A stretch of 5,524 bases of DNA from Chitinophagaceae bacterium UBA2467 (GCA_002342205.1 DDPN01000017.1:1-5524), one strand, 5' to 3'. Numbered from the stretch's first letter, positions 1 through 5,524 are shown. The notes: generated from the letters alone by a model not told the origin. A program made the numbers and translations.

Positions 1-11
1 ACGCATGTCAA

Positions 12-476
12 TTATTTTTTGACCGGTTGCTCCTGGTGAAGTGTAGCGTCTTCTAAAAATGTTCTTACTTCTAATGGAAGCGACAGCATCAAGTCAGTCA
101 TTTGACCCGCAGACACAAATGAAGAAATAGATGTAAAAACAGCTTTAACTGCACGTAAAGCATTTGAGTTATTTCCAAAATCATAGCCCGATAACTTTCC
201 ATCTTCTATACGCACTTCATCTAATAGATCGGTTATATGACGTAATCGTGTTTGCCCTTTGGAAAATCGCCATCCATCTACATATACTGCTTTGATTGCC
301 ATCGGCAATTGTGCCATTAATTGAAAAGACTCCTGATGACTGAATCGATTTCTGAGCGCATGTAATACGGCTCGCGTTATCCGTCCTGCCATATCCCTTG
401 GAACTTCTAACTCCATTGAAACTAATCGAATAAATTCATTCCCCTTTGTTGCGTATTTGTCAAAATCCAGTACCAT
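12..476 (-). CDS. DUF2267 domain protein
   Basis: The protein matches the DUF2267 family, whose biochemical function is unknown. It has the two-repeat layout of that family. The first half carries the hallmark pattern P-x-D-x-A-x-R-x-TRAVL-x-ALRNR followed by QLMAQLPM and VYVDGW (residues 26-69 counting from the start chosen here). The second half repeats the theme as AVKAVF...FVSAGQM...LPLEVRTFL. It has no signal peptide and no membrane segment, so it is probably cytoplasmic. The start at 476 gives 154 aa beginning MVLDFDKYATKGNEF, the usual N-terminus of Bacteroidota members as I recall them. ATG codons at 482 and 569 are in frame (156 and 185 aa), and the extra 31 residues of the longest form do not resemble the family. 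No Shine-Dalgarno sequence decides the start. The gene diverges from the beta-barrel gene at 638. Family assignment is firm; the start is uncertain and the role is unknown. Confidence 0.85.
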   Translation of the reverse strand: MVLDFDKYATKGNEFIRLVSMELEVPRDMAGRITRAVLHALRNRFSHQESFQLMAQLPMAIKAVYVDGWRFSKGQTRLRHITDLLDEVRIEDGKLSGYDFGNNSNALRAVKAVFTSISSFVSAGQMTDLMLSLPLEVRTFLEDATLHQEQPVKK

Positions 477-592
477 ATGCATAGTATTAACTGTATTTAT
501 TCTTGAAAGTGCAGCTTCTTCACACTCATTTTCAATGACACGTATCAATTCAATTTTGAGTAATATCATTTCAATTCAAGCGCTCGCTGCAT

Positions 593-600
593 TTTATTTG
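593..600 (+). promoter_or_regulatory. possible -7 box for the beta-barrel gene
   Basis: TTTATTTG matches the Bacteroidota -7 consensus TAnnTTTG except at its second base. It lies 38 nt before the ATG at 638, which would give a leader of about 30 nt. No TTG occurs at the expected 19-23 nt upstream; the nearest is at 556-558, too far away. The box overlaps a small inverted repeat, TTTGT-GCA-ACAAA (597-609). The call is weak. Confidence 0.3.
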
Positions 601-637
601 TGCAACAAACAATCTGTTCATCAGAAACTGAAACGTT

Positions 638-1303
638 ATGAAAAAAATTTACATGGTCGTCTCTTTAGTTGGATTAAGCTTGTCTATGTTCGGACAGGAA
701 ACTAAAACTGCAGTTGAAAAAAAATCATACCTCAGCGTTCAGCCAGGTATTTCTTTCCCACTAGGCAATTTTACAAGTCGAGATTTGTCTAACGAGGATG
801 CAGGATTTGCAGTAGCTGGATTTGCAATTGATCTAGCCTATCAATATGAATTTGATAAAAATGTAGGAATTGCAGTACAAGGGTTTTATAACCGAAATGA
901 TGTAGCCATCAGAAAACTCAGAGACCAAACAGGTGTTCCCAATTTATCGCTGGACCATTGGCAATTTCTTGGTCTTGTAGCCGGTCCTGTATTTACGTAT
1001 CCAATTAGTGATAAAGTAAAAGGTGACTTTAGAGTAATGGGAGGATTTGCAACAGCAAACTCACCAGATATTGCTACAAACGGAACTGTTCTGGCCCCTG
1101 AGGACTGGAGCGGAGCGGGTGTTTTTCAAACTGGAGTTAACTGCCGAGTAGATTTAGGAAGTAATGCCTTCTTTATTGGCGGGCTAGATTATAGATACTT
1201 AAGTCCAAAATTTAAATCCAACAGTGAATTTATAGGATTAGTAGAAGCTACACAGAAAATGTCTACCCTAAAAGTTGGAATAGGTATTGGAATAGCGTTT
1301 TAA
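638..1303 (+). CDS. secreted outer-membrane beta-barrel family protein
   Basis: This is a 221-aa protein with a clear Sec signal peptide: MKK, then a hydrophobic core (about residues 4-17), with probable signal peptidase I cleavage after MFG, just before QETK. The mature part alternates hydrophobic and polar residues with many Gly and aromatic residues, as in small 8-stranded barrels: SYLSVQPGISFPLGNF, IDLAYQYEF, GIAVQGFYN, FLGLVAGPVFTYPI, FRVMGGFATA, FFIGGLDYRYL, and a last strand LKVGIGIGIAF ending in Phe, the typical outer-membrane assembly signal. It resembles the broad outer membrane beta-barrel group common in Bacteroidota, where most members have no known substrate. I do not recognise a specific function. 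It has its own leader, diverges from the DUF2267 gene and precedes the TerC gene by 50 bp on the same strand. A separate -7 box for TerC suggests independent transcription. No convincing terminator follows it. Confidence 0.8.
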   Translation: MKKIYMVVSLVGLSLSMFGQETKTAVEKKSYLSVQPGISFPLGNFTSRDLSNEDAGFAVAGFAIDLAYQYEFDKNVGIAVQGFYNRNDVAIRKLRDQTGVPNLSLDHWQFLGLVAGPVFTYPISDKVKGDFRVMGGFATANSPDIATNGTVLAPEDWSGAGVFQTGVNCRVDLGSNAFFIGGLDYRYLSPKFKSNSEFIGLVEATQKMSTLKVGIGIGIAF

Positions 1304-1324
1304 ACGAATGTGACTGCAGGCCTT

Positions 1325-1332
1325 TAATTTTG
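1325..1332 (+). promoter_or_regulatory. -7 box of the TerC-family gene
   Basis: TAATTTTG is a perfect match to the Bacteroidota -7 consensus TAnnTTTG. It lies 21 nt before the ATG at 1354, which predicts a transcription start near 1338 and a leader of roughly 16 nt, short but common in this phylum. No TTG sits at the usual -33 distance, so the promoter may be weak or need an activator. Its last four bases belong to a 7-bp inverted repeat. Confidence 0.55.
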
Positions 1333-1352
1333 CAGAACTAAAAATCTGCAAA
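1329..1352. repeat. inverted repeat over the TerC promoter and leader
   Basis: TTTGCAG (1329-1335) and CTGCAAA (1346-1352) are perfect inverted arms separated by 10 nt. The repeat starts inside the -7 box and ends one base before the start codon. A third CTGCAG lies at 1314-1319. This could be an operator for a dimeric repressor or a small leader hairpin next to the start codon. The arms are seen in the sequence; the function is inferred. Confidence 0.4.
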
Positions 1353-1353
1353 G

Positions 1354-2055
1354 ATGGCCGAAGCACTCATCCCACTCTTTTCCTTGATTGCCTTAGAAGT
1401 AATCTTAGGAATTGACAACATAATTTTTATTTCAATTTTGGCTGATAAGCTCCCCGGGCAACAACAAAAAAAGTTGAGGCTTTGGGGACTTACGCTTGCC
1501 ATGCTAATGCGACTTTTATTACTTGCATTTATCTCTTGGATTTTAAAGCTTGATCAAACACTCTTTACCTTCAACGAAACGCCTTTTACTGGAAAGTCCT
1601 TGATTTTGATTGCAGGGGGCCTCTTCCTTCTCTACAAAAGCACAAAGGAGATTTATCATAAAACTGAAATGGCCGATAAACCAGTTGTAAAAGCCCCTTC
1701 AAATGCAGGGTTTAGTCAACTTTTGGGTGAAGTAATTTTACTTGACTTAGTTTTTTCAGTAGACTCAATTATCACAGCCGTGGGAATGGTGCAGGAATTA
1801 TGGGTCATGTACGCGGCAGTGATTATTACCGTAGGGATTATGATGGTGGCCTCTGGCCCCATTAGCAGTTTCATCAGCAGACATCCTTCGTTCAAGATAC
1901 TGGCACTTTGCTTTTTATTGATGATTGGAATTGCACTGCTCGCCGATGGACTCGGATTTCATATACCAAAAGGATATATCTATTTTTCTATGGCATTTGC
2001 CTTTTTGGTAGATGTGATACAAATGAGAACTGTGGGGACAAAAAAAATTGTCTAG
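1354..2055 (+). CDS. TerC-family integral membrane protein, probable metal ion exporter
   Basis: This 233-aa protein has about seven hydrophobic segments and the two acidic signatures of the TerC family. EVILGIDN lies in the first membrane helix (Glu15, Asp21, Asn22). The related repeat DLVFSVDS lies in a later helix (Asp131, Asp137). These inverted-repeat acidic motifs are thought to form the ion path. Characterised members such as E. coli Alx and the Bacillus MeeE/MeeF proteins are tied to manganese export, and the name comes from tellurite resistance. Length and layout are typical of the short, single-domain form with no CBS or CorC extension. A polar cytoplasmic loop (about residues 95-120) separates the halves. 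Many bacterial relatives are controlled by the yybP-ykoY manganese riboswitch, but the 50-bp leader here is too short to hold one. The gene ends 2 bp from the end of der, which runs towards it. The family is firm; the ion is inferred. Confidence 0.9.
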   Translation: MAEALIPLFSLIALEVILGIDNIIFISILADKLPGQQQKKLRLWGLTLAMLMRLLLLAFISWILKLDQTLFTFNETPFTGKSLILIAGGLFLLYKSTKEIYHKTEMADKPVVKAPSNAGFSQLLGEVILLDLVFSVDSIITAVGMVQELWVMYAAVIITVGIMMVASGPISSFISRHPSFKILALCFLLMIGIALLADGLGFHIPKGYIYFSMAFAFLVDVIQMRTVGTKKIV

Positions 2056-2057
2056 CA

Positions 2058-3371
2058 CTATTTCTTTCTAAAAAATATTCGAATTGGCACACCGGTAAAG
2101 TCAAATTGCTCTCGGAGTTGATTTTCTAAATAGTTCCGGTAAGGCGTTTTGATATCATCAGGGAAATTGCAGAAAAAAGCAAATGACGGGACGGCCGTGG
2201 GAAGCTGTGTAATAAACTTAATCTTGATTGGATGTCCGCGCACTACAGGGGGATGATAAGCAGCAATAGCTTTAAGCATCACCTCATTTAGCTGGGCAGT
2301 AGCAATTTTTTGTTTCTTATTCTCATACACTTTTAGTGCAACCTCAATCGCCTTGTGTATTCTTATCTTTTCTAATGCGGAGACAAATAAAATCGGCACA
2401 TCATTAAAGGGAGCCAGGCGCTGCTTCAAATCCTTTTCAAATTGAATCGCGGTGTTTGTTTCTTTTTCAACTAAATCCCATTTATTAACGAGCACTACCA
2501 ACCCCTTTCCTTTTCGCGTTGCTAGACTATAAATATTCAGATCCTGGGCTGTTAGTCCTTTTGTGGCATCTAAGAGTAGTAAGCATACATCTGCCTCATC
2601 CATAGCTTTAATGGCTCGGATTACAGAATAAAACTCAAGATCCTCATGCACTTTAGACTTTCGTCTAATTCCAGCGGTATCAATCAAAATAAATTCCTTT
2701 TGGAAAAGATTATAGTGCGTATGAATCGTATCCCTCGTGGTACCCGCAATATCACTAACAATGGTGCGTTCTTCTCCTATCAACGCATTGAGCAAAGATG
2801 ACTTCCCTGTGTTGGGCTGACCAATAATTGCAAATTTTGGAAGTCCGGCTTCTTCTACCTCTTCAATATTTTCCTGAGCAGGAATCAATTCGGCCACTGC
2901 GTCTAACAACTCACCAGTACCACTGCCACTAGCCGCCGCAATAAAAAAAACAGGCTCTAATCCTAAAGAATAAAACTCATTAGCTTCCAGTAAACGGTCA
3001 CTATTATCAACCTTATTCACCACAACAAATACGGGCTTTGTACTTTTCCGCAAGGTTGAAACCATTGCGTCATCCAAATCGGTACGTCCCGTTGCTGCAT
3101 CTACCATAAACAATACCACATTTGCTTCCTGTACAGCAACTAATACCTGTTTTGCGATTTCCTTTTCAAAAATATCCTCACTGCCATGCACAAAACCACC
3201 TGTATCAATTACATTAAAAGTTTTTCCATTCCAATCTGCAACGCCATACTGTCGATCACGTGTAACACCACTTACGTCATCTACGATAGCCTTTCGCTGC
3301 TCTAATAAGCGATTGAATAAAGTGCTTTTTCCAACATTGGGTCTGCCTACAATTGCAACTGTAAATGACAT
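2058..3371 (-). CDS. der: ribosome biogenesis GTPase Der (EngA)
   Basis: Der is an essential GTPase that acts late in 50S subunit assembly and is the only bacterial family with two tandem G domains. The 437-aa protein is full length. In G domain 1, the P-loop GRPNVGKST is at residues 9-17, DTGG at 56-59 and NKVD at 119-122. In G domain 2, GQPNTGKSS is at 184-192, TTRD at 211-214, DTAG at 231-234 and NKWD at 296-299. The C-terminal KH-like domain covers roughly 355-437. An acidic linker (about 165-175, rich in Glu) joins the G domains. The G5 loop of domain 1 reads AAASGSGTGEL where many homologues have SA, a small deviation. The start MSFTVAIVGRPN is unambiguous because the P-loop follows at once. 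Only 9 bp of AT-only sequence separate it from the era stop codon, so it is probably co-transcribed with and downstream of era. Confidence 0.98.
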   Translation of the reverse strand: MSFTVAIVGRPNVGKSTLFNRLLEQRKAIVDDVSGVTRDRQYGVADWNGKTFNVIDTGGFVHGSEDIFEKEIAKQVLVAVQEANVVLFMVDAATGRTDLDDAMVSTLRKSTKPVFVVVNKVDNSDRLLEANEFYSLGLEPVFFIAAASGSGTGELLDAVAELIPAQENIEEVEEAGLPKFAIIGQPNTGKSSLLNALIGEERTIVSDIAGTTRDTIHTHYNLFQKEFILIDTAGIRRKSKVHEDLEFYSVIRAIKAMDEADVCLLLLDATKGLTAQDLNIYSLATRKGKGLVVLVNKWDLVEKETNTAIQFEKDLKQRLAPFNDVPILFVSALEKIRIHKAIEVALKVYENKKQKIATAQLNEVMLKAIAAYHPPVVRGHPIKIKFITQLPTAVPSFAFFCNFPDDIKTPYRNYLENQLREQFDFTGVPIRIFFRKK

Positions 3372-3380
3372 AAAATAAAA

Positions 3381-4247
3381 TTAATACCCGTACTCTTTTA
3401 AATATAACTCATTATCTCGCCAGCGGGGCTTCACCTTGACAAATAATTCTAAATAAACTTTCTGATCAATAAACGCCTCAATTTGCTTACGCGCTTCAGT
3501 ACCCAACTTTTTGATCATACTACCCCTCTCCCCTAGTATTATACCCTTTTGTGTTTCCCGATTCACAATGATATCAGCCAAGATACGAACCAGATTCGCT
3601 TTTTCTTGGTACTCACGAATTAAAACTGTTGTGTGATAGGGCAACTCATCTTCGGTTAGCTCATAGATTTTTTCACGAATAATTTCTGCAACAAAAAATC
3701 GAGTCTGTAGATCACTGATGTCATCTACATCAAAATAAGGCTCCCCAGCAGGAATAAATGGAAGTAATTCCTGAATAAATGCTTCGCGATCAAACTTTTT
3801 CTTTGCTGATATCGCAACTACTTTTTTACAATAGGGTCTAGCAGAAAAATATTCAATTCCCTGTTTAATTTTTTCAGCAGAGAGAAGATCTTTTTTATTT
3901 AAGATCACCAGGGCTGGAACTTTCAATTGGAGAGATCCAAATAATTGATCACATGCCGCCCAATCCTCTTTTCCATCTACCAGTAATAGTGCCAGGTCCC
4001 CGTCTTCTAATGCAGCATGCACAGCATCCATCATTTTTTCATGCAACTTATACTTGGGGGTAATGATACCAGGCGTGTCTGAAAATACAAGTTGATAATC
4101 GGCCGAAGTTAAAATCCCTTTGATACGATGACGTGTCGTTTGTACTTTAGAAGAGACAATAGCAAGCTTTTCACCAATCAATGCATTTAAAAGGGTGCTT
4201 TTGCCGGCGTTGGGATGCCCGAATATATTTACAAAACCCACTTGCAT
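3381..4247 (-). CDS. era: GTPase Era, 30S subunit assembly factor
   Basis: Era couples GTP hydrolysis to 30S maturation by binding the 3' end of 16S rRNA through a KH domain. The 288-aa product has the P-loop GHPNAGKST at residues 10-18, the switch I motif QTTRHR at 36-41, DTPG at 57-60, NKKD at 117-120 and SAK at 147-149. These are followed by the type II KH domain with IILGERGSMIKKLG (GxxG is GERG at 239-242) and the C-terminal ending LKEYGY. The reading frame stays open upstream to 4385, but those 46 codons are a translation of the initiator tRNA and a terminator hairpin, so the start is the ATG at 4247, five residues before the first beta strand of the G domain. The leader from the terminator T-run to the ATG is only 16 nt, A-rich, with no -7 box. 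Transcription probably comes through from the tRNA promoter. der follows after 9 bp. Confidence 0.98.
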   Translation of the reverse strand: MQVGFVNIFGHPNAGKSTLLNALIGEKLAIVSSKVQTTRHRIKGILTSADYQLVFSDTPGIITPKYKLHEKMMDAVHAALEDGDLALLLVDGKEDWAACDQLFGSLQLKVPALVILNKKDLLSAEKIKQGIEYFSARPYCKKVVAISAKKKFDREAFIQELLPFIPAGEPYFDVDDISDLQTRFFVAEIIREKIYELTEDELPYHTTVLIREYQEKANLVRILADIIVNRETQKGIILGERGSMIKKLGTEARKQIEAFIDQKVYLELFVKVKPRWRDNELYLKEYGY

Positions 4248-4263
4248 AGGTTGTTCTTTAACT

Positions 4264-4285
4264 AAAAAGTCCGCCAGTGGCGGAC
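4264..4285 (-). terminator. rho-independent terminator after tRNA-fMet, before era
   Basis: On the minus strand, GTCCGCC (4285-4279) pairs perfectly with GGCGGAC (4275-4269) across an ACT loop, and a T5 run (4268-4264) follows directly. The 7-bp stem is GC-rich and has no mismatch. It lies 7 nt past the mature tRNA end and 16 nt before the era ATG. The plus strand has no T-run after the stem, so it works in one direction only. Because era has no visible promoter after it, the hairpin may be leaky or may act as a processing or attenuation site. Confidence 0.75.
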
Positions 4286-4291
4286 CTTCTG

Positions 4292-4363
<72 letters not shown>

Positions 4364-4373
4364 ATCTGGACCG

Positions 4374-4405
4374 CAAATATACCATTTTTTGGGCGCCGTT
4401 CCAAA
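4374..4405 (-). promoter_or_regulatory. Bacteroidota-type promoter of tRNA-fMet (and probably era-der)
   Basis: On the minus strand, TTTG (4405-4402) and TATATTTG (4381-4374) are separated by exactly 20 nt, a perfect match to the -33 TTG / -7 TAnnTTTG consensus of the Bacteroidota primary sigma factor. A second TTTG lies at 4409-4406. The predicted start near 4368 leaves only a few nucleotides of leader for RNase P to remove from the tRNA. Confidence 0.85.
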
Positions 4406-4431
4406 CAAACTAGATAATTGATTGTTTTATA

Positions 4432-4439
4432 TAATTTTG
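4432..4439 (+). promoter_or_regulatory. -7 box of the TPP-riboswitch transcript
   Basis: TAATTTTG is a perfect TAnnTTTG -7 element. It predicts a transcription start near 4445, just before the leader hairpin and the TPP aptamer. No TTG is found at the proper -33 spacing; the nearest, at 4418-4420 and 4422-4424, are too close. It lies back to back with the tRNA promoter, its -7 box 26 bp from the tRNA -33 element. Confidence 0.6.
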
Positions 4440-4446
4440 TGACGCT

Positions 4447-4472
4447 CAACTGAATCAAAACTGATCCAGTTG
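4447..4472 (+). other. 5' leader hairpin directly upstream of the TPP aptamer
   Basis: CAACTGAATC (4447-4456) and GATCCAGTTG (4463-4472) form a 10-bp stem with one A-C mismatch and an AAAACT loop. It would sit almost at the 5' end of the transcript and abuts the P1 stem of the riboswitch. It may protect the 5' end or act as a folding spacer. The pairing is seen in the sequence; the role is inferred. Confidence 0.45.
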
Positions 4473-4475
4473 ATC

Positions 4476-4566
4476 CAAGTTTTCGGGGTGTTTTCGATTG
4501 TAAATCGAAATCTGAGATTAAACCCGTTGAACCTGGTCAGGGTAATGCCTGCGAAGGGAAAAATTG
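4476..4566 (+). promoter_or_regulatory. TPP riboswitch (THI element) aptamer
   Basis: The sequence carries all the conserved parts of the thiamine pyrophosphate aptamer in order. P1 is CAAGTTTT (4476-4483) with AAAAATTG (4559-4566), one G-A mismatch. P2 is GGGT (4486-4489) with ACCC (4522-4525). P3 is a perfect 8-bp hairpin, TTTCGATT/AATCGAAA (4492-4510). The pyrimidine-sensing CTGAGA is at 4512-4517. ACCCGTTGAACCTG follows at 4522-4535. P4 is ACCT/AGGG (4531-4534, 4555-4558). P5 is CAGG/CCTG (4538-4541, 4548-4551) with loop GTAATG, and GCGAAGGGA closes the diphosphate-binding side. P3 is short and lacks the extra P3a arm. The aptamer senses intracellular TPP and, in nearly all bacterial cases, lowers expression of thiamine synthesis or uptake genes, here the TonB-dependent receptor. 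Confidence 0.95.
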
Positions 4567-4606
4567 ATCGTATTTTTCTGCAGCCTGCATTGCCTCCGCA
4601 TTTTTT
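4550..4606 (+). promoter_or_regulatory. riboswitch expression platform with folds that compete with the aptamer
   Basis: GAAAAAT (4558-4564) pairs perfectly with ATTTTTC (4572-4578), and flanking it TGCGAAGG (4550-4557) pairs with CCTCCGCA (4593-4600) at 7 of 8 positions. A T6 run (4601-4606) follows. Both 5' arms are aptamer bases (P5, P4 and P1 3' strands), so this extended stem and the TPP-bound fold exclude each other. The T runs at 4573-4577 and 4601-4606 can also pair with the A7 run at 4618-4624, just before the preferred start codon. Whether control is at termination or translation cannot be settled by eye. Confidence 0.5.
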
Positions 4607-4625
4607 AATGGTAAAACAAAAAAAG

Positions 4626-5524
4626 ATGAAGAGGATTTTTTTAGCACTACTGTTTTTGAACGCTCTTTCTGTTTTTAGCCAATCGAAGCTAATCAAGAAT
4701 GACTCCTTGCCTACTGATAGTTTTTACACTTTAGCCCCGGCATCTGTTCGAGCCGTTCGTGCAGACGAGAACGCGCCTTTCTCGAAATCAAACTTGACTA
4801 AAAAAGATATCAAGCTACTTAATCAAGGAGTAGATCTACCATTTGTATTGGGGAATACCCCCTCTGTAGTGATTCATTCCGATGCAGGAAATGGGATTGG
4901 ATATACAGGTATTCGAATCAGAGGCACCGATGCTACTCGCATCAATATCACCTTGAACGGAATTCCATTCAATGACGCAGAAAGTCAGGGTACCTTTTTT
5001 GTTAATCTACCAGACTTTGTCTCCTCGGCCAGTAGCATACAAGTTCAAAGAGGAGTAGGAACTTCATCCAATGGCACAGGCGCATTTGGAGCGAGCGTCA
5101 ACATTAGCACATTAGAAACTGAAAAAGAGAAATACCTTGAATTAAACAATAGCATTGGCTCATTTAATTCACGAAAACACACTTTAAAATTTAGTACTGG
5201 CACACGCAAAGGCTTTTTTCTTTCGGGAAGACTTTCCTCCATACAAAGCGATGGATTTATTGATCGAGCCAGTAGCGACTTAAAAGCTTTTTACGTATCA
5301 ACTGGCTACAGTAAAGACAGTAATTCAATTATTCGATTGAATATATTTTCAGGAAAAGAGAAAACTTACCAGGCATGGTATGGAATCAGTGAAAAAGATT
5401 TGCTAGCCGGGAACCGTCGTATAAATTATGCAGGCACAGAAAAGCCTGGCTCCCCTTACGAGAATGAAACGGATAACTATAATCAAACACATTATCAATT
5501 TTTTTGGGAAAAGGCGCTACGATC
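4626..5524 (+). CDS. TonB-dependent outer-membrane receptor, predicted thiamine/TPP transporter (partial, 3' end outside window)
   Basis: The visible 299 codons stay open to the window edge. They begin with a signal peptide (MKRIFLALLFLNALSVFS, cleavage before Gln19) and a likely TonB-box stretch around YTLAPASVRAVRA. The plug domain follows directly, with the family's conserved phrases: LPFVLGNTPSVVIHSDAG, GIRIRGTDATRI, LNGIPFNDAESQG, LPDFVSS and VQRGVGTSSNGTGAFGASVNIST. The first barrel strands come next. No carboxypeptidase-regulatory-like domain precedes the plug. The protein takes substrate across the outer membrane using energy from TonB-ExbB-ExbD. Substrate is inferred from the TPP riboswitch in its leader; THI-element-linked receptors in Bacteroidota are proposed thiamine importers, often followed by a PnuT-type permease and thiamine pyrophosphokinase. 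An ATG at 4608 is in frame, but 4626 gives a standard signal peptide and has an A-rich leader (AAAACAAAAAAAG), so it is preferred. Confidence 0.93.
   Translation, partial: MKRIFLALLFLNALSVFSQSKLIKNDSLPTDSFYTLAPASVRAVRADENAPFSKSNLTKKDIKLLNQGVDLPFVLGNTPSVVIHSDAGNGIGYTGIRIRGTDATRINITLNGIPFNDAESQGTFFVNLPDFVSSASSIQVQRGVGTSSNGTGAFGASVNISTLETEKEKYLELNNSIGSFNSRKHTLKFSTGTRKGFFLSGRLSSIQSDGFIDRASSDLKAFYVSTGYSKDSNSIIRLNIFSGKEKTYQAWYGISEKDLLAGNRRINYAGTEKPGSPYENETDNYNQTHYQFFWEKALR

Noticed and set aside
457..705. Plus-strand open frame of 82 codons across the divergent spacer
   Set aside because: It is antisense to the DUF2267 N-terminus and overlaps the signal-peptide start of the beta-barrel gene in another frame. 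It has no domain, no signal and no leader of its own.
1304..1353. Manganese (yybP-ykoY) riboswitch upstream of the TerC gene
   Set aside because: The spacer is only 50 bp and lacks the conserved loop motifs of that riboswitch. The predicted leader is about 16 nt.
2037..2052. GACAA-n6-TTGTC hairpin at the terC/der junction as a possible bidirectional terminator
   Set aside because: The stem is only 5 bp and AT-rich, and the T or A run is in the loop instead of after the stem, so it does not fit an intrinsic terminator.
1908..2129. Plus-strand open frame of 73 codons overlapping the ends of terC and der
   Set aside because: It lies in another frame of the TerC gene and antisense to the der C-terminus, both of which are certain. 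The translation is low-complexity and matches no family.
4427..4696. Minus-strand open frame of 89 codons opposite the TPP riboswitch
   Set aside because: It is the complement of the riboswitch and the receptor signal peptide. Its content is explained by those features and it has no promoter.
5045..5242. Minus-strand open frame of 65 codons
   Set aside because: It is antisense to the conserved plug and barrel of the TonB-dependent receptor, a shadow of a well-supported gene.

Overview
The window is chromosomal DNA from a member of the Bacteroidota, most likely a Chitinophagaceae-type organism. The evidence is the AT-rich composition, several Bacteroidota-type -7 boxes (TAnnTTTG, one with a correctly spaced TTTG at -33), A-rich leaders in place of Shine-Dalgarno sequences, signal peptides ending in ..G/Q or ..S/Q, and a TonB-dependent receptor of the Bacteroidota type under TPP riboswitch control. 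The taxonomic level below phylum is inference.

Layout from left to right: (1) a DUF2267 family gene on the minus strand (12-476, possibly starting further upstream), diverging from (2) a secreted 221-aa outer-membrane beta-barrel protein on the plus strand (638-1303). (3) A TerC-family membrane protein, probably a metal ion exporter, on the plus strand (1354-2055), with its own perfect -7 box inside a 7-bp inverted repeat. (4) TerC meets der tail to tail with 2 bp between the stop codons. (5) der (2058-3371) lies 9 bp downstream of era (3381-4247), both on the minus strand. They encode two ribosome-assembly GTPases in what looks like one transcript. (6) Upstream of era on the same strand is an initiator tRNA-fMet (4292-4363), with a textbook promoter before it and a strong hairpin plus T5 terminator between it and era. 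(7) Diverging from the tRNA on the plus strand are a second -7 box, a leader hairpin, a well-conserved TPP (thiamine pyrophosphate) riboswitch (about 4476-4566) with an expression platform, and the 5' part of a TonB-dependent receptor (4626 to beyond 5524), predicted to import thiamine or its precursors.

Functionally the middle block is a translation and ribosome-assembly neighbourhood (initiator tRNA, Era, Der). The right end begins a thiamine-acquisition locus. I see no IS element, CRISPR array, phage gene or clear sign of horizontal transfer, and no gene set that amounts to an undescribed system. The most interesting material is regulatory: the competing folds downstream of the TPP aptamer, the terminator placed 16 nt before the era start, and the inverted repeat on the TerC promoter.
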